Of a DNA stretch of 42,162 nt, positions 7,034 through 15,243 are shown piece after piece (positions within the stretch are counted from its first letter, which is position 1; the number at the start of each line of letters is the position of its first letter). A program made the translations under genes and the position numbers. Below the pieces are notes generated by a model. The model did no database searches. It was not told where the DNA came from and worked only from the letters and a program-made list of their open reading frames with translations. Source of the stretch: CAZVJU01 sp964627195 (GTDB lineage Bacteria > Patescibacteriota > Microgenomatia > UBA8517); assembly GCA_964627195.1 (NCBI GenBank), contig CAZVJU010000008.1, positions 1 through 42,162 of the forward strand. The letters are read 5' to 3'.

Positions 7034-8697
7034 AACTCCCTAAGGTCAGCCAAAAGGTTACTACCCGTCATATTCGAAGGTACAGTTATTTTGAGTAACG
7101 AAATAATTGTCGGAGCGACGTCTGCAAGTATTCCGGTTCCTAATTTCTGAGATTTACTTAAAAAAGGATGCCCGACAACTATAAAAGGAACGCGACTTGT
7201 GGAATGTTCTGTATCTATTTCCCCGGACACCTGATTTATAAGTTCTTCCGCATTTCCATGATCAGAGGTTATGATTAGTACTCCCTCATAAGCCAGAACA
7301 AAATTTGCCAGCTTACCGATACACTCGTCAACCACTTCGATTGCTTTTACTGCGGCACCGATATTGCCGGTGTGACCCACCATGTCGGGATTAGGGTAAT
7401 TGACGAGAGCGAAACTGTAATCGCCGGAAGAGAGTCTACTTATAAGTGTTTCAGTGATTCTTTGTGCAGACATTTCCGGAGTTTGGTCATACGTGGGAAC
7501 GTGAGGAGAAGGAATAATTATTCTATCCTCTAGTGGGTATGGTTTTTCCCTAAGTCCATTAAAATAGAATGTGACGAAATGTTCTTTTTCAGACTCAGTT
7601 ATTTTTAGTTGTTTAAGTCCGGACTCAGATATTACACCAGATAGCGGTGAGGGAATCATTTCCGGGGGGAAAGCACATTTTGCTCCGGCATCTGCTATCG
7701 GTTTCCCATAGTCAGTCATGGTAACAAAAAAGAGGTTCTTTAGAACTTTTCGCCTTTGGAAAGGTTCTTTTGCGCTTTTGCTGGGTATTTCGCCAGTTCC
7801 CAACTCAGCACCAAGACTGTATGGATTATAGTCAAGATATGTATCTGCGTATCTGAAATCTGTCATTACAAAAGCTTTTGTAAGTTGCCGTGGTCTATCG
7901 ATTCTAAAATTAAAAAAAATTACAGCATCATCATCTTTAATAGTAGTAATAGGTCTATTTTTATCATCCTTGATTATGGAAGGCTCTATAAACTCATCTG
8001 TTTTTCCTTCGGAATATGACTTTTCAATCGCTTCTTCCGGAGTTGTAACCAGTCTGCCTTCACCCAAAGTTAGCGCGTCATAACATTTCTTTGTTCTATC
8101 CCAGCGGCAATCACGATCCATTGCCCAGTAACGGCCAATTATTGAAGCTACTTTACCGACATTTTCTTTTTTTGTTACATCGTTTAAACGACTTATATAT
8201 GTTTTGGCAGAAGTTGGTGGGGAATCCCTGCCGTCAGTAAAGACGTGAATAAAAACACGGGTAAAATTATTTTTCGCTGCTAGTTGTATTAAAGCGATAA
8301 GATGTTCCAGATTTGAATGCACTCCTCCTGCACCGACAAGGCCTATAAGATGCAGATTTGACTTATTTTTTTGGGCATGGATAATTGCACCCTTGAGAAC
8401 TTCGTTATCAAAAAATGTCCCGTCGGCAATTGCCATATTAATTCGCTCCAGGTCCTGATAAACAATGCGGCCTGCGCCTAAATTAAGGTGTCCTGTTTCA
8501 GTGTTGCCGTCTTCTCCTCTAGGAAGGCCAACCGATTCACCGGAAGCTTCAAGTTCAGCATGTGGGTAGGAAACCCAAAATTTGGTCATGTTTATTGTTT
8601 TAGCTAAAGCTATGGCATTACCCGGGCTTTCGGGTGCAATACCCCACCCATCCAATATTGCGAGGACCACAAATTTTACTTTGGTCTCTGAGGTCAT
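7030..8697 (-). CDS. gpmI: 2,3-bisphosphoglycerate-independent phosphoglycerate mutase, Thr at the nucleophile position
   Basis: This enzyme interconverts 3- and 2-phosphoglycerate using metal ions and a phospho-enzyme intermediate. At 555 residues it is somewhat longer than the usual 510 or so. Metal and substrate motifs of the family are present: LDGWGI (D16), HVFTDGRDSPP, GRYWAMDRD, FRIDRPRQL, NPDMVGHTG, ITSDHGNAEE and EHSTSRVP. The segment that normally reads GNSEVGHLN is GNTETGHLN, so the phosphorylated serine is replaced by threonine (T66). The ATG at 8697 overlaps the eno stop as ATGA, so eno and gpmI are translationally coupled. Its 3' end overlaps lexA tail to tail. Confidence 0.95.
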   Translation of the reverse strand: MTSETKVKFVVLAILDGWGIAPESPGNAIALAKTINMTKFWVSYPHAELEASGESVGLPRGEDGNTETGHLNLGAGRIVYQDLERINMAIADGTFFDNEVLKGAIIHAQKNKSNLHLIGLVGAGGVHSNLEHLIALIQLAAKNNFTRVFIHVFTDGRDSPPTSAKTYISRLNDVTKKENVGKVASIIGRYWAMDRDCRWDRTKKCYDALTLGEGRLVTTPEEAIEKSYSEGKTDEFIEPSIIKDDKNRPITTIKDDDAVIFFNFRIDRPRQLTKAFVMTDFRYADTYLDYNPYSLGAELGTGEIPSKSAKEPFQRRKVLKNLFFVTMTDYGKPIADAGAKCAFPPEMIPSPLSGVISESGLKQLKITESEKEHFVTFYFNGLREKPYPLEDRIIIPSPHVPTYDQTPEMSAQRITETLISRLSSGDYSFALVNYPNPDMVGHTGNIGAAVKAIEVVDECIGKLANFVLAYEGVLIITSDHGNAEELINQVSGEIDTEHSTSRVPFIVVGHPFLSKSQKLGTGILADVAPTIISLLKITVPSNMTGSNLLADLREF

Positions 8698-9968
8698 TTT
8701 TGTTGACGCTGCAGGAGTTCAGCTTCGATGGACAAGAGCCTGTTGTACTTTACTACTCTTTCGCCTCTGGAGGGGGCACCGAACTTTACATAATCGCTTC
8801 CGAGACCGACTGCAAAATCGGCAATAAACCAGTCGTTAGTTTCACCTGATCTGTGTGAGGTAATAATTTTCCAACCCGCATCACGAGCAACCTTGCAAAC
8901 TTTGAGAGTTTCACTCACCGTGCCAACCTGGTTTGGCTTGACCAGTATTGCGTCGCAGACCTTCTCTGTGATTGCTTTTTGTACCCGTTCCATGTTTGTA
9001 GCCAGAAGATCATCCCCGACTACTGTAATTTGACCTTGAAAGACTTCATAGAGTTTTTTCCAGCTGTCCCAAGCGTCTTCGGCAAACATGTCCTCGATCA
9101 GTGCTAAATGGTACTGACTGTTAATATATTTGTAGTATTCCAAAAGTCCGTCATCAGTTAGGGGTGCTGACTTATCACGAATGCTGTACTCACCGTTTTT
9201 ATAAAATACAGAAGCAGCTACGTCTAAACCGAAAAATACGTCACGTCCGACCTGGTACGGAGTTTGTTTTATTGATTCATAAAGAACCTCAAGGGCGTCT
9301 GCATTTGTAAAAAGGTTTGGTGCATAACCGCCTTCATCCCCTACAGAATGAATTGCACCTCTTCTTTCGAGGTCAGATCCCAAAGTAAGATAGACTTCAA
9401 CTCCCAGACGCAGAGAATCGGAAAAGGTTTTTGAACTTGCCGGAATTACCTGGAATTCTTGGAAATCCAAATTCCCAGCTCCGTGCAGTCCGCCATTCAC
9501 CATATTAAAAATTGGGGTAGGAACATGCACATCTGCCTTTATTCCGACTCTCCCGGCGAGGGTACTTACCCACATATAAAGGGGTTGTTTTGTTGCAAGA
9601 GCTGCTGCTTTAGTTGCTGCTATAGATATTGAAAGACAGGCGTTGGCGCCGTATTTTGATTTATTTTTAGTACCGTCAAGCTCAATTAGGCGCGCGTCGA
9701 TTTTTTCCTGATCGGTTACATCCATCCCCCAGACTCCGGGGCCAAGTATATCATTTACGTTAGCAATTGCTTTATAGACGCTTTTCCCTAGAAACAGTTG
9801 AGGATTGCCATCCCGCAGCTCAATTGCCTCGTGAGTTCCCATTGAAGTCCCGCCCGGTACCGAGGCAACTGCAATTTCGTCGCTGTCAAGCTGGCATGCA
9901 GCTTCAACAGTAGGAATACCGCGGGAATCAATAATTTGTCTTGCCCAAATTTTAGCAATCTTGCTCAT
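8694..9968 (-). CDS. eno: Enolase
   Basis: Enolase interconverts 2-phosphoglycerate and phosphoenolpyruvate. The protein has 424 residues, the family length. The N-terminal IDSRGIPTVEA (usually SRGNPTVE) and mobile-loop PGGTSMGTHEA variants show a divergent lineage. The catalytic and metal residues are kept: NGGLHGAGNLDFQEF, GDEGGYAPN, the metal acids in FFGLDVAAS, LIEDMF and VGDDLLATN, the lysine in ILVKPNQVGT, and SHRSGET. It starts 31 nt after the pps stop and is followed by gpmI through an ATGA overlap. The order pps-eno-gpmI gives pyruvate to PEP to 2PG to 3PG, or the reverse. Confidence 0.97.
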   Translation of the reverse strand: MSKIAKIWARQIIDSRGIPTVEAACQLDSDEIAVASVPGGTSMGTHEAIELRDGNPQLFLGKSVYKAIANVNDILGPGVWGMDVTDQEKIDARLIELDGTKNKSKYGANACLSISIAATKAAALATKQPLYMWVSTLAGRVGIKADVHVPTPIFNMVNGGLHGAGNLDFQEFQVIPASSKTFSDSLRLGVEVYLTLGSDLERRGAIHSVGDEGGYAPNLFTNADALEVLYESIKQTPYQVGRDVFFGLDVAASVFYKNGEYSIRDKSAPLTDDGLLEYYKYINSQYHLALIEDMFAEDAWDSWKKLYEVFQGQITVVGDDLLATNMERVQKAITEKVCDAILVKPNQVGTVSETLKVCKVARDAGWKIITSHRSGETNDWFIADFAVGLGSDYVKFGAPSRGERVVKYNRLLSIEAELLQRQQK

Positions 9969-9984
9969 ACGTTTTAGAACACCT

Positions 9985-9999
9985 GTACTATATTAGTAC
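9985..9999. promoter_or_regulatory. 15-bp palindrome between pps and eno
   Basis: GTACTA-TAT-TAGTAC is a perfect dyad in the 31-nt gap between pps and eno. It includes a TATAGT hexamer reading towards eno, so it may be an internal promoter -10, an operator, or both. TAGTAC cores recur near other starts in this window. Confidence 0.35.
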
Positions 10000-12273
10000 T
10001 TATTGGTAAGATTTTGCAACCTCTTTTTCAGCCTCGATAATCATTTGTCGTGATTTATTAACCGCATCTGGATTCACGGATATACTTGTAATACCGTAAT
10101 TCACCAGTTTTTTCACCAGTTCAGGATATTGGGAAGGAGCCTGGCCGCATATTGATGAACTAACTCCTGCTTTATTACAGTGCTTTATTACTCTTCTTAC
10201 TGACCATAAGACTGCAGGCGAGCGCTCGTTAAACGCCTTTGAAACTTCGGCATTGTCACGATCAGTACCTGTTATAAGCATAGTAAGATCATTTGATCCA
10301 ATGGAGACGCCGTTTATTCCAACCTCAATAAACTTATCAATAAGGATTACATTTATCGGAATCTCAACCATCATCCAAAATTTGAAAGTAGGTGATTCAA
10401 ATAGGCCTTCAGCAGCAACAAGTCTTCGTACGCTCGTCAATTCCTCGGGCGAGCGAACAAAAGGAATCATAAGCCAAAGATTTTTATAAGTTTCCCGAAC
10501 TTTTTTTATTGCCTGTAATTCAAGATTAAATACTTCGGGGTTTGCGATATAGCGGTAAGCACCCCGGAATCCAAGCATTGGGTTAGGTTCTATGGGTTCC
10601 CATTTTTCTCCTCCAGGAAGGGATCGATATTCATTAGTTTTAAAATCAGTAGCTCTATAAACTACAGGTCGTGGGGAAAAGGCTTTGCAAAAATAGCGAA
10701 GATCTTCTGTCAGCTTGCTTATAAAAATGGATTGCTTTTTTTGCTGTATCGCTTCTTTCGGATGGATGCCTATATTGGCGATCATAAACTCTGCTCGCAA
10801 AAGGCCTACGCCTTCGACATTTAACTTTGAGGTTTCATTTACTCTTTCCCTTTCGGCAAGGTTGACGTAAAGTCTTGTCGCTGTTTTAGAGGTGACAATC
10901 TCCTCTTCTTTTTTAGCTTTTTCCTCAATCTTTTCAAGTTTTGTCTTGGCTCCCAGATAGACCGACCCGGAGCTGCCGTCTACCGTAACAACTTGATTGT
11001 CACGGAGCCGCATGGTAGCTTCTTTTGTGCCGACAACGCAAGGAATTCCGAGTTCTCGGGATACGATCGCGGCGTGACTGGTTTGTCCGCCTTCATCTGT
11101 TATAATTGCAACTGCTTTTTTCATCGCCGGAACATAATCTGGCGAAGTCATTTCTGCTACCAAGATATCACCGGGCGTAACTTTCTCTATTTCTTTAGGA
11201 CTTTTCAAAACCTTTACAGTACCAGTGCCAATTCCCGGCGAAGCTCCTGCACCGGTAAGATACGGCATTTCCGCGGTTGTAAATCCATCACCCGGTTTCG
11301 CTTTTCTTTCTTTAGTTGTAGTTACTGGACGGGTTTGGACTATATAAAGTTTGCCCTTCTCCCTGGCCCACTCGATATCCTGAGGAAAATAATAATGTTT
11401 TTGCAAGCCGTCCCCTATTTTTGCAAGTTTAATAATTTCCTCATCGGTTAGTTTTGGCTTATCGCGAAGTTTTTTAGGAACTTCTACTTCTAAATTTTTA
11501 TTACCATACTTAACTAACTCCACTGATTGGTCAGAAATTTCCTTTGACAGAATTGCGAAAGTTTCCTTTTGGACCAAATACCGATCAGGAACCACTGAGC
11601 CTTGGACAATCATTTCCCCAAGACCCCAAACTGATTCGATAATAATTCTGTCTTTGGCATTTGTTACAGGATCGATAGTAAACATTACACCGGAAACCTC
11701 AGACTGAATCATCTTTTGAACAATGACGGAAATTTTTACATTATCGTGAGGGATTTTATTCTGCTCACGATAAAAAATTGCCCGGCCGGTAAAAAGTGAT
11801 GCCCAACAATCCCTTACCGCCACAAGTAAATTTGCCTCGCCTTTAATATTAAGAAAGGTTGCTTGTTGACCGGCAAAAGAGGCCCCGGGCAAATCCTCGG
11901 CTGTAGCCGAAGAGCGTACTGCGACAAGGGCAGGTCGTAAAAACCCAGAAAGGCGTTTGTAGGCTTTAATGCTAGCGTCAGAAACTTCTTTAGGAATAGA
12001 GGTTTCGACAACAATTTTCTCTATTTTTTTGGAGGCGCTTTGCAGCTGGTCGGGAACGTTTACATCGGTTTCGTGCAAGATTGCGCTTATTTTTTTTGCA
12101 ATTCCGGATCTTTCCAAAAATAAATCATACGAGGCTACGGTAATGGCAAAGCCGTTAGGAACGGGAAAACCGGCTTGGGTCATTTCTCCGAGGTTTGCGC
12201 CTTTTCCCCCAACTGATGAAAGGTCGTTCTTATCAATATCTTTGAAGAATGCTACGAGTTCTCGGGCAGTCAT
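10000..12273 (-). CDS. ppsA: Phosphoenolpyruvate synthase (pyruvate, water dikinase)
   Basis: The enzyme converts pyruvate and ATP to phosphoenolpyruvate, AMP and phosphate, the entry to gluconeogenesis. From the ATG at 12273 it has 757 residues; the usual range is 750-800. A start 14 codons upstream would add a hydrophobic tail (MVKLCLLLF) not typical of the family. The N-terminal ATP-grasp domain starts with SSVGGKGANLGEM and carries RSSATAEDLPGASFAGQQ. The phospho-histidine swivel domain has GGQTSHAAIVSRELGIPCVVG near residue 400, cited here as the TSH triad followed by AAIVSRELGIP. The C-terminal PEP-binding barrel ends with the catalytic-cysteine motif SICGQAPSQ. It heads the pps-eno-gpmI unit. 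Confidence 0.96.
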   Translation of the reverse strand: MTARELVAFFKDIDKNDLSSVGGKGANLGEMTQAGFPVPNGFAITVASYDLFLERSGIAKKISAILHETDVNVPDQLQSASKKIEKIVVETSIPKEVSDASIKAYKRLSGFLRPALVAVRSSATAEDLPGASFAGQQATFLNIKGEANLLVAVRDCWASLFTGRAIFYREQNKIPHDNVKISVIVQKMIQSEVSGVMFTIDPVTNAKDRIIIESVWGLGEMIVQGSVVPDRYLVQKETFAILSKEISDQSVELVKYGNKNLEVEVPKKLRDKPKLTDEEIIKLAKIGDGLQKHYYFPQDIEWAREKGKLYIVQTRPVTTTKERKAKPGDGFTTAEMPYLTGAGASPGIGTGTVKVLKSPKEIEKVTPGDILVAEMTSPDYVPAMKKAVAIITDEGGQTSHAAIVSRELGIPCVVGTKEATMRLRDNQVVTVDGSSGSVYLGAKTKLEKIEEKAKKEEEIVTSKTATRLYVNLAERERVNETSKLNVEGVGLLRAEFMIANIGIHPKEAIQQKKQSIFISKLTEDLRYFCKAFSPRPVVYRATDFKTNEYRSLPGGEKWEPIEPNPMLGFRGAYRYIANPEVFNLELQAIKKVRETYKNLWLMIPFVRSPEELTSVRRLVAAEGLFESPTFKFWMMVEIPINVILIDKFIEVGINGVSIGSNDLTMLITGTDRDNAEVSKAFNERSPAVLWSVRRVIKHCNKAGVSSSICGQAPSQYPELVKKLVNYGITSISVNPDAVNKSRQMIIEAEKEVAKSYQ

Positions 12274-12383
12274 AATTTTGTGACAAGTAAAAAGTAATAA
12301 GCAAAGCTTGACCAATAACTACATTGGTAAGTAACAAGATAATACTAAATTATAAGAACGAAATTAACAACTATTGATTTTAA

Positions 12384-12405
12384 CTTGTTACCTGTTACTT
12401 GTTAC
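12384..12405. repeat. Short tandem heptamer repeat upstream of pps
   Basis: On the minus strand three near-identical units GTAACAA, GTAACAG, GTAACAA follow each other. They lie in the gap between pps and pgi/pmi, overlapping the last codons of pgi/pmi. It may be replication slippage or a protein-binding array; no function is visible. Confidence 0.5.
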
Positions 12406-13462
12406 TTTTTAACTTTTCTTTAAAATAATCTACCCAGGGAATTGCCATAGGATCAATATTGTAAAGCCTGGTTAGATAATAGACGACGAACGAACCAAAG
12501 ATTAAAGTTTCGAATACTTGTGATAATTTATCTTCCGATCTAGGTGAATACATTAAATAAGGCAGACCGTTTTTGTCAACAACCTCAGCGGTCAGGGGGT
12601 AACGTTTTTGAACCCCCTCGGAATAGAGGTGGGAAGTGATAAAAACAAAAGTAAACACTTCCCGAATTTTTGCAGGATTTTTAAGGCCTTCCATAAGGTG
12701 GTGGTTAAGTTCAGGTAATTCAAATAGTACCGCAAAAGTTTTTGCTGATTCATTAAATTGGTTTTTTATCGTATGTATGGTTCCTACCAGATGGTCAGAT
12801 GCAACAAAAACAGGAATTCTATTTTTAAGACTTTCAGCATAGACTCTTGCAAGGTTTTTCTCTCCCGGGGCATTTTCGTTATAGTCGGTTAAAACCACAT
12901 TCATAATTGCGATAGCTTTTTCAATATCTTCAGCGGAAACCGTAATTACGTCTAACTTAGTTAATAGAGATAAAACCGCCCCGCATGCATATCCGATTGC
13001 CATACGAGGTTGCTTGGATGGATTATGTTTTGGATCAAAAACATATGCAGGTGCCTTTTCCTTATTAAGTAGATCTGCCAAAGTACCGCCCGTTGTAATG
13101 CCAAAAATTTTTGCATTCCTTTTTAGTGCTTGATAAGTTGACTCAATTGTTTCCTCAGTAGTACCCGAATAGGAAGAGATAATGACTAGAGAATTAGCAT
13201 CGACATAGTTTGGGATTTTATAGTCGTTAAATATTTCCAGAGGTACTCTTAGTTGGTTAAAAGCTAATGAATCTACCATCCTTGCGCCAAGTGCAGATCC
13301 GCCCATTCCGCAAAAAACGATGTTCTTAATTTTCTTATAATCCTCTGGGAAATTTAGCATTCGTATTTCATCCCATGCCTGCTTGAGTTGCAGGGGGTAG
13401 GACCGTATTGTGTCCGCAACAAGTTTAAATTTTTCATCTAGTTTTGAATTTTTATCTTCCAT
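12395..13462 (-). CDS. Bifunctional phosphoglucose/phosphomannose isomerase
   Basis: This SIS-domain enzyme interconverts glucose-6-P, fructose-6-P and mannose-6-P, linking glycolysis to mannose-type sugar nucleotides. The protein has 355 residues. The first SIS domain begins with KNIVFCGMGGSALGARM (about residues 46-62), and the phosphate-binding SSYSGTTEET is near 97-106. The second has the catalytic-glutamate region FELPELNHHLMEG. The pattern matches the archaeal/CPR PGI/PMI family rather than classical Pgi. The ATG at 13462 is preceded by TTGAGA, 17 nt, TATGAT and then only 8 nt, so a leaderless mRNA is expected. It lies just left of a transposase insertion and feeds the sugar cluster to its right. 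Confidence 0.92.
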   Translation of the reverse strand: MEDKNSKLDEKFKLVADTIRSYPLQLKQAWDEIRMLNFPEDYKKIKNIVFCGMGGSALGARMVDSLAFNQLRVPLEIFNDYKIPNYVDANSLVIISSYSGTTEETIESTYQALKRNAKIFGITTGGTLADLLNKEKAPAYVFDPKHNPSKQPRMAIGYACGAVLSLLTKLDVITVSAEDIEKAIAIMNVVLTDYNENAPGEKNLARVYAESLKNRIPVFVASDHLVGTIHTIKNQFNESAKTFAVLFELPELNHHLMEGLKNPAKIREVFTFVFITSHLYSEGVQKRYPLTAEVVDKNGLPYLMYSPRSEDKLSQVFETLIFGSFVVYYLTRLYNIDPMAIPWVDYFKEKLKSNK

Positions 13463-13470
13463 TGAAATCC

Positions 13471-13499
13471 ATCATAACCTTTCGGAAGACTATTCTCAA
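13471..13499 (-). promoter_or_regulatory. pgi/pmi promoter, leaderless
   Basis: On the minus strand TTGAGA (13499-13494), a 17-nt spacer and TATGAT (13476-13471) are followed by 8 nt and the ATG. Ten of the twelve consensus positions match. This is one of the clearest leaderless promoters in the window. Confidence 0.75.
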
Positions 13500-13507
13500 A
13501 TACCACT

Positions 13508-13520
13508 CCGGGTTCGGTTT
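13508..13520 (+). repeat. Left inverted flank of the RAYT element
   Basis: CCGGGTTCGGTTT lies 40 nt upstream of the transposase start and 9 nt from the pgi/pmi -35 box. A second CCGGG lies 20 nt further in. Confidence 0.6.
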
Positions 13521-13559
13521 TCTATTGACGATCCGGGATAATTACCTTAAATTGTTAAT

Positions 13560-14234
13560 ATGCCTATTAGAAAAACTCCTTTGGTAAATGGACAAATTTA
13601 CCATGTTTTCAACAAAAGTACTGGCTCAATACCAATATTTACCAATAGTAGAGAATTTAAAAGATTTATATTTGGAATGAGTTTTTATCAAAACAGGAAT
13701 ATTCCTCTACGACTTTCTAAATTTAATCGTCTCTCTAAAGAACAAAGAAATAAAATATTGAGCGAGATGAAAAGTAAACAAGATTTTTTGGTTGAATTAA
13801 TTTCTTATTGTATTATGCCTAATCATTTTCATTACATTCTTAAACAATTGACTAATGACGGAATAAAAGAATTTATCAGATTAACTTCAAATAGCTACTC
13901 ACATTTCTATAACATCAGACACGATAGATCTGGAAGTGTTTTTGGTGGTAGGTTTAAAGCTGTTTTAATCGAGAATGATGAACAGCTGCTTCATGTTGTA
14001 CGATATATACATCTCAATCCATTTAGCACTTATATTATTAAAGATCGGAATGAGCTAGAGAGGTATCAATACTCTTCATTCCTAGAATACATAGGCCGAT
14101 CGACATCAAATCTTTGCCAAAAAGACATAATTTTAAATAATTTTAAAGCGAGGGATAAATATAAGGAGTTTGTCTTAAACCATGCGGATTATCAAAGAAC
14201 GATTGAAAGAATTAAACACCTCTCTATTGACTAA
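13560..14234 (+). CDS. REP-associated tyrosine transposase (IS200-like, Y1 HUH family)
   Basis: The protein has 224 residues. HUH single-strand nucleases cut and rejoin hairpin-forming repeats through one tyrosine. The N-terminal IYHVFNKSTGSIPIF and the central metal-binding CIMPNHFHYILKQ (HFH) are typical. So is the following RSGSVFGGRFKAVLIEND, which leads to the tyrosine-bearing VVRYIHLNPF. The early YQNRNIPLRLSKFNRLSKE insertion is common in CPR relatives. The length is normal for TnpA_REP proteins and no frame is broken, so it looks intact. It lies between CCGGGTTyGGTTT inverted flanks. No Shine-Dalgarno is evident before the ATG at 13560. Confidence 0.88.
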   Translation: MPIRKTPLVNGQIYHVFNKSTGSIPIFTNSREFKRFIFGMSFYQNRNIPLRLSKFNRLSKEQRNKILSEMKSKQDFLVELISYCIMPNHFHYILKQLTNDGIKEFIRLTSNSYSHFYNIRHDRSGSVFGGRFKAVLIENDEQLLHVVRYIHLNPFSTYIIKDRNELERYQYSSFLEYIGRSTSNLCQKDIILNNFKARDKYKEFVLNHADYQRTIERIKHLSID

Positions 14235-14265
14235 TGAAGTTGGACTATCCCTGTTTGTCCTATAT

Positions 14266-14278
14266 AAACCAAACCCGG
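14266..14278 (-). repeat. Right inverted flank of the RAYT element
   Basis: Read on the minus strand this is CCGGGTTTGGTTT, one mismatch from the left flank. It lies between the transposase stop and the 3' end of the first phosphatase gene, embedded in a small imperfect dyad (TTGTCC at 14255, GGACAA at 14284). Confidence 0.6.
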
Positions 14279-14296
14279 GGAGCGGACAACCTTCAG

Positions 14297-15082
14297 TTAT
14301 TTAGTATTTTGTAGTATTTTGTGAAGTTTTGGTACAAGATTTTTGTTTGAAACTAATAAATACCTGTCGCCAAATTGCCAATCTTTTCCACCCTCGTTCA
14401 CTATAGTGCCCCCTCCTTCTCTGATCAGTAAAACGCCAGTTGCGTAATCATATGGTTGGGCACCGTTGTAAATTACTGCATCAATTTTACCAGAAGCACA
14501 ATATGCCAATTCAAGCCCACAAGAACCAAGAGACCTAATTGTACGAACATGAGAAAGGAATTTTGATACAGTTTTTGCATACCAAATATTATCTTTATGT
14601 TTTGTTCCCTTCCCAATATTAATTAATGCTTTTGAAAGGTTTGATAGTTTACTTACAGAAACTTTTTTACCATTTAGGAATGTTCCACCACCTTTTGTTG
14701 CATAAAATTCCTGTGACAACTTCGGTGCGATTATTACTGAAATCAATGGATCTTTACTCTTTAATAAACAAATTTGCGTTGCAAAAAAAGGAATACCCAC
14801 TCGGTAATTTGAGGTCCCTTCGAGAGGATCGATAACCCACGTAAGTTCTTTTGAAGTATCCCTTCTCCCTTCCTCTGTATATAGGCCGACTTCCGGTGTG
14901 GATTTTTTCAAGAGTTTCTCATAGATGCTGTTTGTAACTTTGTCATCTTCAATCCCAAAATGTCCGTCGTGTTTATGGGTCATCATTTTTACTTCACCGA
15001 AGTTTCTGAGAAGGTATTCACCAGCCTCTTTTGCAACTTTTCTAGCAACAGCGAGATATTTTTCTTTATTAATTTCTGTCAT
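14297..15082 (-). CDS. Inositol-monophosphatase family phosphatase, paralogue 1
   Basis: The protein has 261 residues from the ATG at 15082; an in-frame ATG at 15139 would add 19 residues and cannot be excluded. The family uses two or three metal ions to hydrolyse small phosphate esters such as inositol-P, fructose-1,6-bisphosphate or PAP. The metal-binding LYTEEG (E70) and WVIDPLEGTSNY (D85) are present, but the usual DPxDGT reads DPLEGT, with Glu for the second Asp. The C-terminal PYDYATGVLLIREGGG supplies the last metal acid. It is the most downstream of three tandem paralogues in the sugar cluster. The conservative Asp-to-Glu change suggests it may still be active. Confidence 0.88.
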   Translation of the reverse strand: MTEINKEKYLAVARKVAKEAGEYLLRNFGEVKMMTHKHDGHFGIEDDKVTNSIYEKLLKKSTPEVGLYTEEGRRDTSKELTWVIDPLEGTSNYRVGIPFFATQICLLKSKDPLISVIIAPKLSQEFYATKGGGTFLNGKKVSVSKLSNLSKALINIGKGTKHKDNIWYAKTVSKFLSHVRTIRSLGSCGLELAYCASGKIDAVIYNGAQPYDYATGVLLIREGGGTIVNEGGKDWQFGDRYLLVSNKNLVPKLHKILQNTK

Positions 15083-15243
15083 ATCTTGCTCTGAAGATAT
15101 TCTAATAACCCTTCCTGCAGATGCTTTTGGCCCTCCCAAACAACTATATTATAGCCATTTGAAATTCAATTAGTAATTCTCTCTTGTATTCCTGATGAAT
15201 CGTGACCGTTAGACTTGAGGATTATATCTGAAGACATAAATAT

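Larger units (their letters stand above)
13508..14278 (+). mobile_element. REP-associated tyrosine transposase element with inverted flanks
   Basis: A transposase-like gene is bracketed by CCGGGTTCGGTTT (13508-13520) and AAACCAAACCCGG (14266-14278), which are inverted copies matching at 12 of 13 positions. The right side also has TTGTCC...GGACAA pairing around the repeat. The arrangement fits a RAYT domesticated with its REP-like flanks, or the ends of a small IS200/IS605-like element. It lies between the pgi/pmi promoter and the sugar-phosphate cluster, and no gene is visibly broken by it. Confidence 0.6.

Noticed and set aside
14301..14320. 10-bp tandem repeat TAGTATTTTG x2
   Set aside because: It is within the last codons of phosphatase paralogue 1 and is only two units, so probably slippage without meaning.
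15080..15139. Extra 19-residue N-terminus of phosphatase paralogue 1
   Set aside because: MGGPKASAGRVIRISSEQD does not resemble family N-termini; I used the ATG at 15082, though the longer start cannot be excluded.
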